A stretch of DNA of 64,000 bases from Thamnaconus septentrionalis (lineage: Eukaryota > Chordata > Actinopteri > Tetraodontiformes > Monacanthidae). The notes under the pieces were generated by a model, which did no database searches, was not told the origin of the DNA, and was given only the letters and a program-made list of their open reading frames with translations. The DNA lies in NCBI GenBank assembly GCA_009823395.1, contig CM020501.1:27183861-27247860 (forward strand). The letters are read 5' to 3'. This document shows, piece by piece, positions 12,801-24,462 of this stretch (positions within the stretch are counted from its first letter, which is position 1; every line of letters starts with the position of its first letter). Position numbers and translations under genes: made by a program.

Positions 12801-14986
12801 CGAGCCTAATACCCCTCGCCTCCCTCTGAGATGGGGCGTCGCCTAGCCTAGCCCAGCCGAGCTGGTGCTTGCCATTAGCGATGCCAAAAAAAAAGAGAGA
12901 CGTGCGTGTTTTGTTTGCTTGGTCCATTGTCATGACCGACTTTGGTTGTTTTCCCATCGCCTGCTCCCCTCCACCGCCGAGACAGCGAGGGACGACGTGG
13001 GCAATCTGACCTTGCTGAGCCGCGTCCCCCCTTCCCATCATCCCCTTTGGTAATTAACATTTAATCTGGGAGCCGCCGGAGCGATTATCTCCTGGACGGA
13101 GAGCGCAATTAAGTGCTATTACTGTCATGTTGTCAGCGTTTCCCGCTCCCTCCACAGGATGCGGTGACAGAGGAATATTTTTTTCCCCCTTCTCCCTCGT
13201 CTGGCGCTGCTGCCGAGGAAAGAACACGAAGATTCTTTTCTCCTCCGTGTGACAGAGGGCTCTCACTGTCTCACCGGATTTTGCCCCTTGGCACTTGGCT
13301 GTCGCTCTTTGCGACCGATGCGCGTCGCGACAGAGTGCTAATTATGGTCGATCGTAGAAATACAACGGACAGATGTCACAGGTTTAGAGTTACCAGTTGT
13401 GGATATGGCCAAGATCGAGATGTCCACGTTCTCTAGCTTGCCATGTTTCACACTTTTCCACACCGTTTAACTCTGAGCATTTCCGTTCTGAAATGCACGT
13501 TTTGCATTCCATCCCAAGTTGCATCTGGGAGCTTGGAATTCAAATTGTAGCGAGAGGATAGACTGTTTGTTTTTAGCTTTGTTAGCATTGTAAACCAGTA
13601 GCGGCCAATAACGGAGCAGTATGCGGCAGTCTGAGAAGGAACACCCGCCAAATTCAATTGATTTATTTTGCTTTTATCCATCTAGGTGAATAGTAAGAAA
13701 AATAGTAACTGATTGAAAATAATAGTTGTCTTATGTCAACAGTAATGCGGCTATGGTGCTATGGTACTATGTAGCGATACTTCTGTGGTACTCACGGTGC
13801 TATGGGCTAGGCAATATTGGGGCGAGGACTGTATGATTCTATGGTCCCAGCAGTCATGGGGGCCCAAAAGGGTAGTGTTATTCAACATTTTTAAAAATGG
13901 GGAGTATGCACTTTTACATGTACCAGGGATATATTAAATATATCAGAAGACTGCGTAACCACATTGGGAAACATCAAGGGCGGAAAACCAAAATATTGGT
14001 TGTTTGAACAAAGCTGATTTTCCAAGCTAGGCTATGTTCAAAACAACCCGTCGCTCGAAGCTAAGAGTTGCCGGCCGAAAGTTGCCATTGGCCTTTTAGA
14101 GATTAGCACTTTGCATTTTAAAACAAACGCACCCGGGAGGCGTTTGATTAAAATTGGTTTTGTCAGACAACGTTTCCGCTGGAAAAAAAAAAAAAAAGAC
14201 AGAAGAAGCTTTAAAGACGCTGAGGGTGCCCTTCTGATGAAGCTGCCTCTCCGAGCAGTCGCGTGGAATTAGCTTTTCCATAATCTCTGTCTGCTGCGAT
14301 AATTACAGTTGGCGGCGGGCTGAAAATGAGTTTGTTCTGCCAGTGAGCGCGGCAGGTGCTTCCCTTTTCTGTGTCTGAGAGCATCTGCTGTCGAAACGCG
14401 AACGCTAAAGTAAGGTCTGGGAAAAAAAACAGACAGATCGATAGCCTAATGGGGCTAATATGGCTAACGCGGTACTCTGCTCCAGTTGGAAGCATCAAGC
14501 TAGGTTAACTAGCAGTAATGAATGGGTGTTCAGGTGAAGCTTCATTAAAATCAGTGGCCAACGTGATCATCAAAATCAAATTTAAATTTATTCCACTTAT
14601 TAATTTAAAATATATTTCAATCAAAACGAAGGAGCAAATTTTCACATTTTGCCGTGCGTTCAGTGAACATAACGGTAAAATAAAGGTGGAACTGGCCATC
14701 CACAGGTCTCTAACGTGCTGTCCTGTTTTATTTTTTTCTCTCCCCACTTTGATAATAATAAATGTTCAGTGACCTGCGGCAGCGGCGGCATTTCGATGAC
14801 GCCCCCGATGGTATTTGCGACGCTCGGCTATTATTATCTCCCAAATTTCAATTCCGATATCATGCGGAGATTAGGACGCCAGACGCCTTGACGGCAGGAG
14901 CGCACAGTTTTATTTTTTTCTGACGTGTGAGAAACTTCCTGCTCTTCTGAAAAATGTCAACGCTTTATCAGCACGTGTTTTGTTCC

Positions 14987-15024
14987 TTAAAGGAGCAGTG
15001 TGTAAAATTCTGGATTTTCTAGAT
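14987..15024 (+). mobile_element. 5' end fragment of TTAA-terminated element
   Basis: TTAAAGGAGCAGTGTGTAAA matches the terminal repeat of the complete copy at 18832-18990. It is interrupted after about 35 bp by another repeat starting CAGGGGTGCACACAC. Confidence 0.55.
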
Positions 15025-15180
15025 CAGGGGTGCACACACTTTTTTAACATGCGGGCTACTTATAAAATGACCAAGTTGAAAAGATCCACCTACTATAAAA
15101 TTGGAAAACATATTAATTCATCAATATATTTGCAGTCCAGTGATACATAAATAAGTAAACAAACAAATAAATAAATAGGA
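15025..15180 (+). mobile_element. hAT-like terminal fragment
   Basis: CAGGGGTGCACACACTTTTT followed by GCGGGCTACTTATAAAATGA resembles a hAT terminus of the CAGGGGTG type. The other end was not found, so the right boundary is approximate. Confidence 0.4.
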
Positions 15181-15726
15181 TTAAATGGGTCAACATGTTC
15201 CCATGTGCATGCTTATCATTGCACAGCAAACTCATCTGTTCAACACAGTTTTCTTTTTCTTCTGTGTGGAACAGTGGATCTAGGTTAACAGCTCTCTTTT
15301 TTCACGGCCTAACTTCCTTTTCCAGGTGTATTTCGTCTCACTACTTACAGCACCGCGCAGCTGCTTGTCATTCAAAAGATTGCAGTAAAACTCCGAGCAG
15401 GACTGCTTGAAGTTGAGGAGGAGTTGGGAGGAGCCTCAGCCATTTTCGTCTGCTGCTGGAAAGAACAAGTGATCTTGATTCATAGCCTACTTCGCTACGC
15501 AGCCAGTCCGCAGTTGTTGTGAATGGGTTGCGCAATGGTATTACCTGCAGCTACACAGATTGCGATTTTGAACATAAACTCTATGGAAACCAACAAGAAT
15601 TTGCATTTAAGACAACTCAGGAATATGGGACAAAACGCGTCCTGTATCGATTCAAAACGGGCTGCACCGTTTCATCGTCAAATACGGGACAAGTCTGTAT
15701 TTTAAGGGACGGTTGGCAACTCTAGA

Positions 15727-15918
15727 GGAAGCATCATGGAAAAGAATATGCAGACAGAACAAACTCAATAACTTTCTCCGTTATCAGCTTAGCTTTGTTG
15801 CTGTCTTGAGGGAGTTTCTGGTGCTTCTCAGTAGTTTCCTGTCGTCTTTGTTGTTGTGGCTCACTTTTCCGCTTGCCGCTTGTGTGTAGTCTGCATATTC
15901 TTTTCAATGATGCTTCCG
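15727..15918. repeat. 29-bp fold-back inside the hAT fragment
   Basis: GGAAGCATCATGGAAAAGAA plus TATGCAGAC at the left is repeated in inverted orientation at 15890-15918 with one mismatch. About 130 bp separates the arms. It marks a rearranged inner end of the hAT fragment. Confidence 0.7.
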
Positions 15919-16047
15919 CAAATGTTTTATCAAGTTTGTGGTGTTTAAGTTTCCAGTGCTGCTGCCACCCTTTGAGACATGTTTGTTGCACAAATTGCAC
16001 TCTGCTGTTTTGCTTTTCGCTTGGTGAAGCTTGAAGTAAGTCCACAC
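15907..16047 (-). pseudogene. hAT transposase BED zinc finger fragment
   Basis: The minus strand encodes VWTYFKLHQAKSKTAECNLC followed by NKHVSKGGSSTGN and LNTTNLIKHLRKHH. The aromatic start, CxxC pair, GGSSTxNLxxHL region and HxxxHH fit a BED-type zinc finger of hAT transposases. The frame ends at a stop (15904-15906). A piece resembling the following linker (QKLPQDSNKAKLITEKVIEF) continues in another frame, so the gene is dead. Confidence 0.8.
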
Positions 16048-16340
16048 CACCGACATTACCACCGCTCTGCTGACGCCGCTACACTCTGGCTGCTGCTCAC
16101 GTGAGAAGTGCAGCAGCCGCTCTCGGCTCTCTTTACGGCATGTCGTGCAGTGAGGCCAGAGGTGTCGGGAACGGCTGAGGGATCGGATACAAAGTTACTC
16201 CTGGACATTCCCATATCCGATACTGTCATTTCGTCCAGTATCGGACTGATACCGATACTCAGTATCGGATCGGCGCATCCCTAATGTGTGTATATGTGTA
16301 TATATATATATTATTTGTGTGTACATATATGTATATATAT

Positions 16341-16701
16341 ATTTATTGTCGTTATTATCATTATGACTGCTATCACTAGGTTTGGTCGCCTTGGATGTGG
16401 CAGCCAGAGACCCACCGCGCGAGCAAGCTAAATGTTGAGTGATTATTAAAATAAAATGTGTCTTGGTGCAAGCGTGAAAGCCAAGTGAGTGAGCTGGATG
16501 CGCTAATGTTAGCTTATATATACTGTATATGGACCGGGAGGGCCGCCATCTTTTACTAGAACTGATATAACATCTTGTTTCCAAGTGGAGAACTATCAGT
16601 GACGGACCTGCAAGCATTTTTCTTAAGTTTTATTCATCTAACGTCAATTAAAAAAATATAAAATTAAACCACTTGTATGTTTAAGCAGAGTTCTGTGTCG
16701 T
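16341..16701 (-). repeat. long inverted repeat, left arm (361 bp)
   Basis: It is the reverse complement of 17524-17884 with only a handful of mismatches by eye over 361 bp. The arm contains the GGTCCGTCACTGATAG core that recurs at several other places. The outer end abuts a TA-rich tract and the inner end stops at TTCTGTGTCGT. No coding capacity is supportable although both arms stay open in one frame. Confidence 0.95.
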
Positions 16702-16709
16702 ATTCAAGT

Positions 16710-16763
16710 ACATCGTATATGCGATTAATTGCGATTAAAAATTTTAATCGACTGACAGCCCTA
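16710..16763 (-). mobile_element. hAT-like terminus (AGGGCTGTCAGTCGATTAA)
   Basis: The minus strand reads TTAGGGCTGTCAGTCGATTA and then TTTTTAATCGCAATTAATCGC, a common animal hAT end. It lies just inside the left arm of the long inverted repeat. Confidence 0.5.
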
Positions 16764-16789
16764 ATATATATACATACATATATACAGAA

Positions 16790-16939
16790 TGCAAGAACCA
16801 TTCTATAGGTCAGAAAACCGAATGACTTTTATTGTACTGCAAGTATATACTTTTATTCATATATTTGCGGGCCTCGTATTCAGCTTTTACCAATATAAAA
16901 ATCATAAATCAGCCCAAATTTTACACAATGGACCTTTAA
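16790..16939 (+). mobile_element. 3' fragment of TTAA-terminated element
   Basis: The segment TTTTACCAATATAAAAATCA through TTTTACACAATGGACCTTTAA matches the 3' ends of the copies at 26244 and 40683. The 5' part is absent. Confidence 0.7.
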
Positions 16940-17523
16940 AGGGCCAGTAATCAGTTTTTTTTGTCGAGCAAACTAGCCCATGCTCGCTAGAACCATACAC
17001 ATGGAATTCTCCTGCATTTCAGCAGAGGTCTGCGTCAGCTGCCATTTAAACCCTTGTCGGTTGCTTGCCGCGTCACAGCTGACCCTACGTTAATCTCCCG
17101 GCTATTGTCGTGGCAGAATTAATACAAACAGGACGGGGGTTGGTGGGCGGGGTTAATGCTCCCAGCTGCGGATGTCGTGTTTTTTTTTTTTTTGCCGGGG
17201 GATTGGGTCACGGTGTCACCGCCGGCACAACATAAACCTCTTCCTTATCTTGTTTTATCCGGGACTAAAAAGGCCAAATCAATCTATGAAACACCGTAAT
17301 GCAATAATAAAAAAAAAAAAAGACAGTGAGAGAAAAGACACAGCGTCATAATTCAGAACACGATAATCAGTGGTGACCCTCTCGACATGACTCGAAGGCA
17401 GCTTTTTGTGAACACTGTCATAGATTAGCGTCAGCTAAAATCACGCCGGCTTTGACCGTAAATCTGGAGGGTCGCCTTCTATTTGCAGAACTGAACGTTT
17501 CCGAAGACCGCTGCGCACGATGA

Positions 17524-17884
17524 ACGACACAGAACTCTGTTTAAACATACAAGTGGTTTAATTTTATATTTTTTTAATTGACGTTAGATGAATAAAACTT
17601 AACAAAAATGCTTGCAGGTCCGTCACTGATAGTTCTCCACTTGGAAACAAGATGTTATATCAGTTCTAGTAAAAGATGGCGGCCCTCCCGGTCCATATAC
17701 AGTATACATAAGCTAACATTAGCGCATCCAGCTCACTCACTTGGCTTTCACGCTTGCACCAAGACACATTTTATTTTAATAATCACTCAACATTTAGCTT
17801 GCTCGCGCGGTGGGTCTCTGGCTGCCACATCCAAGGCGACCAAACCTAGTGATAGCAGTCATAATGATGATAACGACAATAAAT
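17524..17884 (+). repeat. long inverted repeat, right arm (361 bp)
   Basis: It starts ACGACACAGAACTCTGTTTA and ends ATAACGACAATAAAT. It is nearly identical to the left arm in inverted orientation, with an 822-bp spacer between them. The near-identity implies a recent origin or gene conversion. Confidence 0.95.
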
Positions 17885-18831
17885 GGGATTTTCATGGGAA
17901 GGTCTGGTGTAATTACTAAAACAGATTAAATTCGTACATAGTGCATGACTGCTAATCCATGGCTAAAAATAGCAGATAATGACTGAATTCTTGAAAACTG
18001 ACAATGTTGAAACAAAGAGTTCAGACTTTTGTCTGCCAACGTCTGAAGTGAACCATTTCTTTGCATTATTCCCACTTTAAAATATTCACAGATCACTTCA
18101 AATATATTCGGCAAATGCCTGAATGAATGAAACAAAGGACGGACTGCACTCTCAGCCACGCGTCTGCTCCCTCCGAGGCCTTTTTCAATGCGTTCCATCC
18201 AGAATGCCGTTCGCCACTGACGGCTCTCTGTTGGCTCCAATTCCTTTGGCCTCTCGCCGGCAAAAGTGACGTTTTCATATTTAAATGTTGCCACGTCTTG
18301 CGCTTAAAACGCCATCCGTCTTTGTTAATCGCAGACCTGTCAGTGGCGTGCACGTTTTTCTGGTCGCAGGCATTCTGAAATGCAACCATTGCCCTTCCTC
18401 CCTGCCACACTCAGTCTAACAACCGTCATTAAAAAACCCTTTGAGACAATTTTACGTGCTCTGATGTGAGCGATGTAAACTCGACTGGAGCGCAACATCG
18501 GACGGTCGCAGAAGAACAAACGTCACCTTGCGATTCAAATTTAATTTGAATCGAGCATTTTAGCAATTTGACTTTCTATTTAATCTTCAGTGAATGCCGT
18601 TTCGAGATCCAGAATCCAAAATCCAAAAACCAAAATGGAGGTCAAGGTTACTTATTAAAATACACAGTCCAGCAACTCCAGAAATCACCACGCTATGCAC
18701 CCCAAAGTGGTATGGCATGCAAAATGTGAGAGGATCGCAATCACTGCACATGGTGGGATTTTTGGGGAAAGAGAGGTCTTGAGATTTAGCCTACAAATAT
18801 GACAATGATCTGGAGACGGTTAAACAAATAC

Positions 18832-18990
18832 TTAAAGGTACGGTGTGCAAAACTTTGACATCTAGGGGTCAGATTTTAGATTGCAGCCCTCATTCGCTCC
18901 CTCCATCTCCCGAGCTTTTTCTTTGCTGGTTTATTTGAGTATGTGAGGGTTCACTCTAAGTTCTCCAAATTTTACACACTGGACCTTTAA
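18832..18990 (+). mobile_element. complete short TTAA-terminated MITE
   Basis: It starts TTAAAGGTACGGTGTGCAAA and ends TTTTACACACTGGACCTTTAA, forming inverted ends of about 25 bp with TTAA at both edges. At 159 bp it is an internally deleted copy of the family at 26244 and 40683. A TTAA target is typical of piggyBac-type elements, but the class is inferred. Confidence 0.8.
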
Positions 18991-21142
18991 TGTCTGCCAT
19001 TATCCATTTACATTTGTTTTTAACCCCACTTGCGTTTGCGAATCAGGTCACTTGCACCTTGAAAGTGTGGCTTGTTTCAAAACCCCCGACAAATGATTGC
19101 GCTTGTATGCTAATTATCGGGTCTGTGCGAATACAAAATGTCTTTGATTCACATCTATGCTTGTGTTTGTCACTTGCCGTGGGGCCTTGAGTTGTTTCTG
19201 CAGTCTTATTTCAGGGGCAAAAATTGCTCTGAAATGAAGCTTTTTGACTCAATCTCTGCACGTCCCCGATTCTCCCGCTTCTCCGCTTTACTCCTTTGCG
19301 GTCCGGGGCGACCAGGGGTGGGGGAGAAGCCTTGCCGCGCCGACCTGCAGGGTGCGCTGGGGCTGCCAGATGCCTTGTAATCCCCTCTCCCCACTGGCCC
19401 CTCGCCCTCCTTCCCCACTTTATCATCCCCTCCACCTCACCATGACAAACCCGATCTGCTCTCCATCAAAGAACTGCCGGCTACCTGCTCCCTTTCCACC
19501 CAACCTCTCCTCCTCGCCCCTTTCTTATCCAGCGGTCCCTCATCGCATTTGTCATTTGCGCCGGGCTCGGTCTTGCTCGCCTCCGAGGGGCTTCGCCGTC
19601 GCTGCCAGGGGTTGGCCCGGAGAGGGACTTTTTGCAGGGCCTGGCAGGGAAATGGCTGCCAGCTTTCCTCCAGGTGGCAACATTCAGAAAAGCCACCTAA
19701 TGGGTTTGGGCACATTCGCTAATTTGTAAATAAGTTTTGGATGCAACGCTCGAAGCGATTTGGAGACAGAAACGGAGACAGGAGGCTGGATTTTTGGCCA
19801 AGTGACGATCCCCCCTCCACTTCTTCCCCTCCACCTCCCGCCCACCATTATCCAGACTTGTTTTTTTTTTTTTTTTAAATGAAAAGCACAGGGGCTTGAT
19901 TCTTTTTTTCTTGTTAAGACGGTCAGCTGTAATAGCTTGGCTGACTCTCTCGCACATCCCCAAAGCGATACATGTAGCGCAAATACTGATTGCTATAAAT
20001 GATGATAAATGATAAAGTTTGAATATATATTTGCTTCTTCCCTCCTCATGAAATGATAATGACAAGCAGAAAAAATAGTCCTGTGTTCTAACTTATTAAC
20101 AAGAGGGGGAAAAAAAAATCACCAAAACTTGGGCCATGAAAATGTATTCATATTTAGCTATTTAAATTCATCCACCTTAATTATTTGATATCACCATCAG
20201 GGGTGTACTTGGTATCGGTTCAATATCAAATCTTGCTGTATAGCACATTGCTACACTGCGATACAGAACGAGTCAAATTCCTTGTTTGAGATTAAATACT
20301 TGACCAATCAGGTTGATTGCGATTTTGGATCACATCATTTCCTCCATCAATTTTCTGTCCTAACAATTTAATGAGTTAGCCACTCTGCTATATCAGGCTC
20401 CATACGTTTTTGTGTAGCCTGGCAAAACTGCAAACGTGGACCAGGGTTTGGTACAACCTGTTGATTTTGGGGCGTCAGACATCATTGCACATGCTGAACT
20501 TGCAAAACAAAGAACACATTACAGAAACACGGCAAGTGGAATTTAAGACCATTTAGTTGAAACTTGGCACATGTTAAGCCTAAAATATTGGTAATACTAA
20601 ATATTGGCACACGCTTCTGAGTCTGTTTTGGTCATGTGATTGATTGTAGATAGAGGTGCATTTATTTTGTCAGATAGTCACAGGAAATGGAAACAGAAAA
20701 TTGCCAGCAATACAAATCTTGGAACAAACGCTCATTTGAAAACGCCTCCACCATCCTGAAGTTGTTTTTTCTGCATTGCCACCACTTTTGTTTCTATTTC
20801 TTCAGATGTACAAGGATGGTTTTCTGTTTTGTCTGCCCAAACACCCCACCCCGTACCGATTGAACAATTGCAAAATCAATCTCGGACGTGCGTCCTCAAA
20901 GATGAATCGCTGCAAGAGGAGCGCTGTTCACCTCTTACCGTTGAACAATGGCACAATTGTTTGCTCGTCCACCGCGGGAAATCACAGCTCCGCACTCAGG
21001 CCAATCTGTTGCCGCACACTCGCTTGTTTGTCTCCAGATGTCCGTAAGATACTGCCATAGTTTCAGTACACGGTCATCCTGTGGGAATTTAAAAATCTTG
21101 TTTTTCATCGTGTGTCTATCATGCCATATTGTACAAGCCCCT

Positions 21143-21230
21143 ACATTCTATCATTTGCTGGCCAAATGATAGAATGCAGGTTTTTGGCATTGGTCCCCTT
21201 TTTGAAACTTGAATCGTATACAAAACCTGA
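21143..21230 (+). repeat. palindrome-bearing dispersed repeat fragment
   Basis: CATTCTATCATTTG (21144-21157) and CAAATGATAGAATG (21163-21176) are perfect 14-bp inverted arms around CTGGC. CTGGCCAAATGATAGAATGC followed by AGGTTTTTGGCA also occurs in divergent form near 22760, 27795, 38435 (inverted) and 57115. Confidence 0.65.
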
Positions 21231-21696
21231 AAGCTAACTTCCAATATTTTTTGAAAGCGGTGTTTTAATGTAAATAAGCTTTCCCCAATTAGCTGTTTAG
21301 CTGATATGCTTGCTTCTTGTTTTAAAACATATCACAACAGATATCTCGGAAGTGTGTTGTATAGTTAAGAGTTAATGTTCTTAAATACAGCCACGAAAAT
21401 ACAGCCACATAATGGCTGTATTTGTATGGCCGCTCTGACTCTGCCGTTAGTTTCCTGCAACAGCCAAAAGATTCATCAGCCAAGCACAACAGAATCCCTC
21501 CATTTGCTATTTTTTCTTTGTTGATAAATACAAGATCTGTTTGACTGCTCAGTAATATTAACCTGTTGCCAGCGACTAGCATGTTGCCGAGCAAACGCAA
21601 AATGTCACAATGCATCATCAGAAGTACTGAGATCGAAAGAAAATAGACAACAAACAAAATGTCCACATCGTTCTTGGTCTTTTGGAAGTAAAGCTG

Positions 21697-21697
<1 letters not shown>

Positions 21698-21727
<30 letters not shown>

Positions 21728-21738
21728 CTTCTTCTTCT
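21698..21738. repeat. TTC trinucleotide repeat upstream of exon acceptor
   Basis: About 13 TTC units end about 30 bp before the acceptor of the exon at 21769, extending its polypyrimidine tract. Confidence 0.95.
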
Positions 21739-21768
21739 TTTTTCTTCCTTATGTTCTCATCAATACAG

Positions 21769-21954
21769 GTTTCCTAAGCACAGGGGACCAGGCAGCCAAA
21801 GGCAACTACGGCCTCCTGGATCAGATCCAGGCTCTCAGGTGGATCAAAGAAAACATCCAGGCCTTCAAAGGAGACCCAAAGCGAGTGACCATTTTTGGCT
21901 CTGGCGCTGGTGCATCGTGCGTCAGCCTGCTCACCCTCTCACATTACTCAGAAG
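21769..21954 (+). CDS. nlgn4x: neuroligin-4-like, internal exon (esterase-like domain, degenerate nucleophile elbow)
   Basis: This 186-bp exon encodes about 62 residues of the extracellular cholinesterase-like domain of a neuroligin, a postsynaptic adhesion protein that binds neurexin. It opens with [20 protein letters not shown], a block shared by all neuroligins. [23 protein letters not shown] and LLTLSHYSE fit neuroligin-4 better than paralogues 1-3. At the esterase nucleophile elbow the motif reads G-S-G-A-G, so glycine (codon 21903-21905) replaces the catalytic serine. This is the known reason neuroligins lack esterase activity. The acceptor is ACAG at 21765-21768 and the donor is GAAG|GTACGT at 21954/21955, both phase 1. 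The 186-bp size matches the equivalent vertebrate exon. Upstream is a long TTC-repeat polypyrimidine tract. The preceding exon is not in the window. Confidence 0.95.
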
Positions 21955-22719
21955 GTACGTGCGCTCGCTCGCAGGCACTTGAGAACCTTTGCACGCTAAC
22001 AAAAACGCTGTTTTATTACATCACTTGGACTTAGTCATTGTGTTGTTGTCTGAGTTGGTGTCGAGCTTGGAAAGTTTGGCTGGTTTCTCGAACCCTGAGA
22101 CGACAATGACGACAAAACCCCCGCGTTTATCTCTAAAGCTAGTGGGAATTAGCTGAAATGCCTCACGTGCGACCAAGACATGTTCCGGAGGACTGACACT
22201 GTCACGTCTTCTGGATGTACTGTGTAGACTTGAAATTGGTAACGTCTCACCCTTTTAATAAAGCCACTCTAATCCCTGAAGTGATTTGAGAGGAGCATGC
22301 CTTGAGTAGTAAACAGGGAATTTCAACCAGATGATGTTCCTACTTGCAGCCTCACGGGTGATAAGGCTTTTGTGAAAATAACAACAACCAAACAAAAGGC
22401 CAATCATTTAATACGCAATTTTCATCGTTCAGATGGCATGAGACACACTCCAAATGAGGTGTGTGAATGTTGAGTGAATGAGCTGAACGTGCAAACAGTG
22501 GCTAAAGTTACGCTGGGTGAACCTCTAAATTCAGATTAGAAGAGTGAAAAGTCTCCTTGTTTTGGTTTACGTGCTGTGCTTCACTGTGTTTTCCAGCAGT
22601 GACAAAAAAATAAATAAATAGGCGATCGCCACTTTAATGTACATTAGTGGTGGGCCCAAATAAAGATTATATTGATGGCAATGTTGATACCAATCGATAT
22701 ATAAGATGTAAAAATTTTG

Positions 22720-22815
22720 TATTCCTTTTTCAGTCTTTTTTGCAACCAACCAGTGTCTGCTGTCCAAGCAGGAGAATGTAGGTTTTTGGGCACTTGCATG
22801 TTTAGCGCCGTCTGT
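22720..22815 (+). repeat. dispersed repeat fragment (same family as 27623)
   Basis: AGGAGAATGTAGGTTTTTGG followed by GCACTTGCATG matches the end of the family copies at 27623 and 56948. Confidence 0.45.
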
Positions 22816-23607
22816 CTATACAATATATCCAGTCAATGGATAGTATCTTCATGATGCCAATTTTGCTAGGTCAGACCGTTGTCGCTTACCTCAAACCTAA
22901 ACTTGTAAAAGCTGGTTTTAAGCCACCAATATTGCTGATTGTGAAGACAGCCAGCAGATTCATTTTCTGAGGCAACAAATGATGGCACCTTTTTTCCGAT
23001 ATCGTCTAGGCCAGCAGATGAGGCCTTTGCTGGTCTTGACGGCACAATGCCGACAAATTGTATTTCTATTTTTGTTAGTACAGTTTATATATACAACTAC
23101 AGTTCAGCAGCCAAGTGTATTTGTCTTACCGGCGGGTAGGCGAGTGTAGTATTACTGAAAATTGTTTCTTCTTTAAATAAATAGCTAACATCGGGAAGTG
23201 AAGGAGTCTAACACCACTGAGGAAAAAGAAAGACTTTGGCTGTCATTGAGGGTAAACATTTGGAAAATGGACCAGGAACACTTAAGGCTTTGTGAAAACT
23301 ATCTCGAGTGCCCTGGCTCTTGGAGTTCTTAGGGACAATCAGCAGGTGTGGAGGCTCTCTGTTTGCCTTCGCAGTTTTTGTATTCCCTTCACACTTGAGA
23401 AGAATCGGCGCAACTTATTTTACATCTAGATAAAACTCCCCCTCGGTCTGGACAGACGGCAAAGCGGCCGCTCACCCTTCCTCGCTTGTACATTGCCAAG
23501 AAAGGTAATGGTCCTCTTTGCCCTCGCGAGTCGGGGGCCCTCTGTTGTTTTAAGAAAAAAAAAAACACCACTATCAAATCGAGCATCAGCAAACAGACCG
23601 AGGCTGT

Positions 23608-23609
<2 letters not shown>

Positions 23610-23638
<29 letters not shown>
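23610..23638. repeat. CA microsatellite
   Basis: A perfect CA run. Confidence 0.95.
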
Positions 23639-23641
<3 letters not shown>

Positions 23642-24462
23642 AGTATATATGTAAAGCTTTGAAGAAGCCGGAGTCCGACTTGAGGTCTGACTAACCTCCC
23701 CTGCCCCCGCACATCGCCCAGCGGGCCTTGTAGGAAACGTTTCCCCGCGGTTGGGTCGTCGCCATGAGCGTTTGCACGCGAGTATAAATAGCGCCCCTCG
23801 AAAACAAAAATAAACAACAAAAAAGAGGAAGGAACACTCACATAATTCCGTAGCCGCGGCTTCGCCGTGGCCTACTTGCTGATTGGCAGCGGTGGCTGAA
23901 GCCACGTTTCCCGGATGCGGAAAAGCGCCTCAGGTGTCGCCGCCGCCGCATAAGCGGACGGTCGTCCTTTCGGTTTTCGCTCCGTTCATTAGTATTCTGA
24001 ATCACCCCTTTTGTTTGCCTTGAAAGGATTTTTGATTTTTGTGTGTGTAGAAAGATATTTGCGTCAACAGCACATGGGAAAAAAGAATATAAAGTACGGA
24101 TTTGATTTGATTTGTTGGAATCTTTCTTGTACATCAGAAAAAAAGAAAATTGCCTGCCACATTTTTTTTTTTACGTTACATAAGGGTCTTGTGCCATTAC
24201 CCTGATGGCTTCAAAGCATGCGAGCACAAAGAAGAATAGATTAAAGGAAACGATAAAGATATGTCCCTTCAATGACAGTGTATATATATATATATAAATA
24301 TGTATATATATATATAAATTAAAATGACATTGGGATGAAGTGATCTTCACATTCAAAGGACAGATCTCTTTTTTTATAAGTTGATTTCTTGTAGGCCAGT
24401 AAGGACAATGGAAAAAAAGCCTCACAGAGGTTCAAAGATGCTAGACAAGCTTTGGACTCTTA

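Larger units (their letters stand above)
15727..16283 (-). mobile_element. hAT transposon 5' fragment
   Basis: On the minus strand the element starts TAGGGATGCGCCGATCCGAT, a recognised hAT-type terminus rich in GTATCGG repeats. It leads into a transposase N-terminus with a BED zinc finger (listed separately). The transposase catalytic region and the opposite end are missing. The inner edge is rearranged, as shown by the 29-bp fold-back. Confidence 0.75.

Noticed and set aside
10560..13866. Weak similarity between 10560-10640 and 13795-13866 (GGTGCTATGGG and GATTCTATG blocks)
   Set aside because: The match is short and gapped, too weak to call a repeat pair by eye.
16195..17919. Two nearly identical open frames of about 100 codons on opposite strands
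   Set aside because: They are the two arms of the long inverted repeat. No known domain is present, and the dispersed relatives are not open.
19244..19729. CT-rich open frame of 161 codons
   Set aside because: It has low-complexity Pro/Ser composition with no start context, splice sites or domain.
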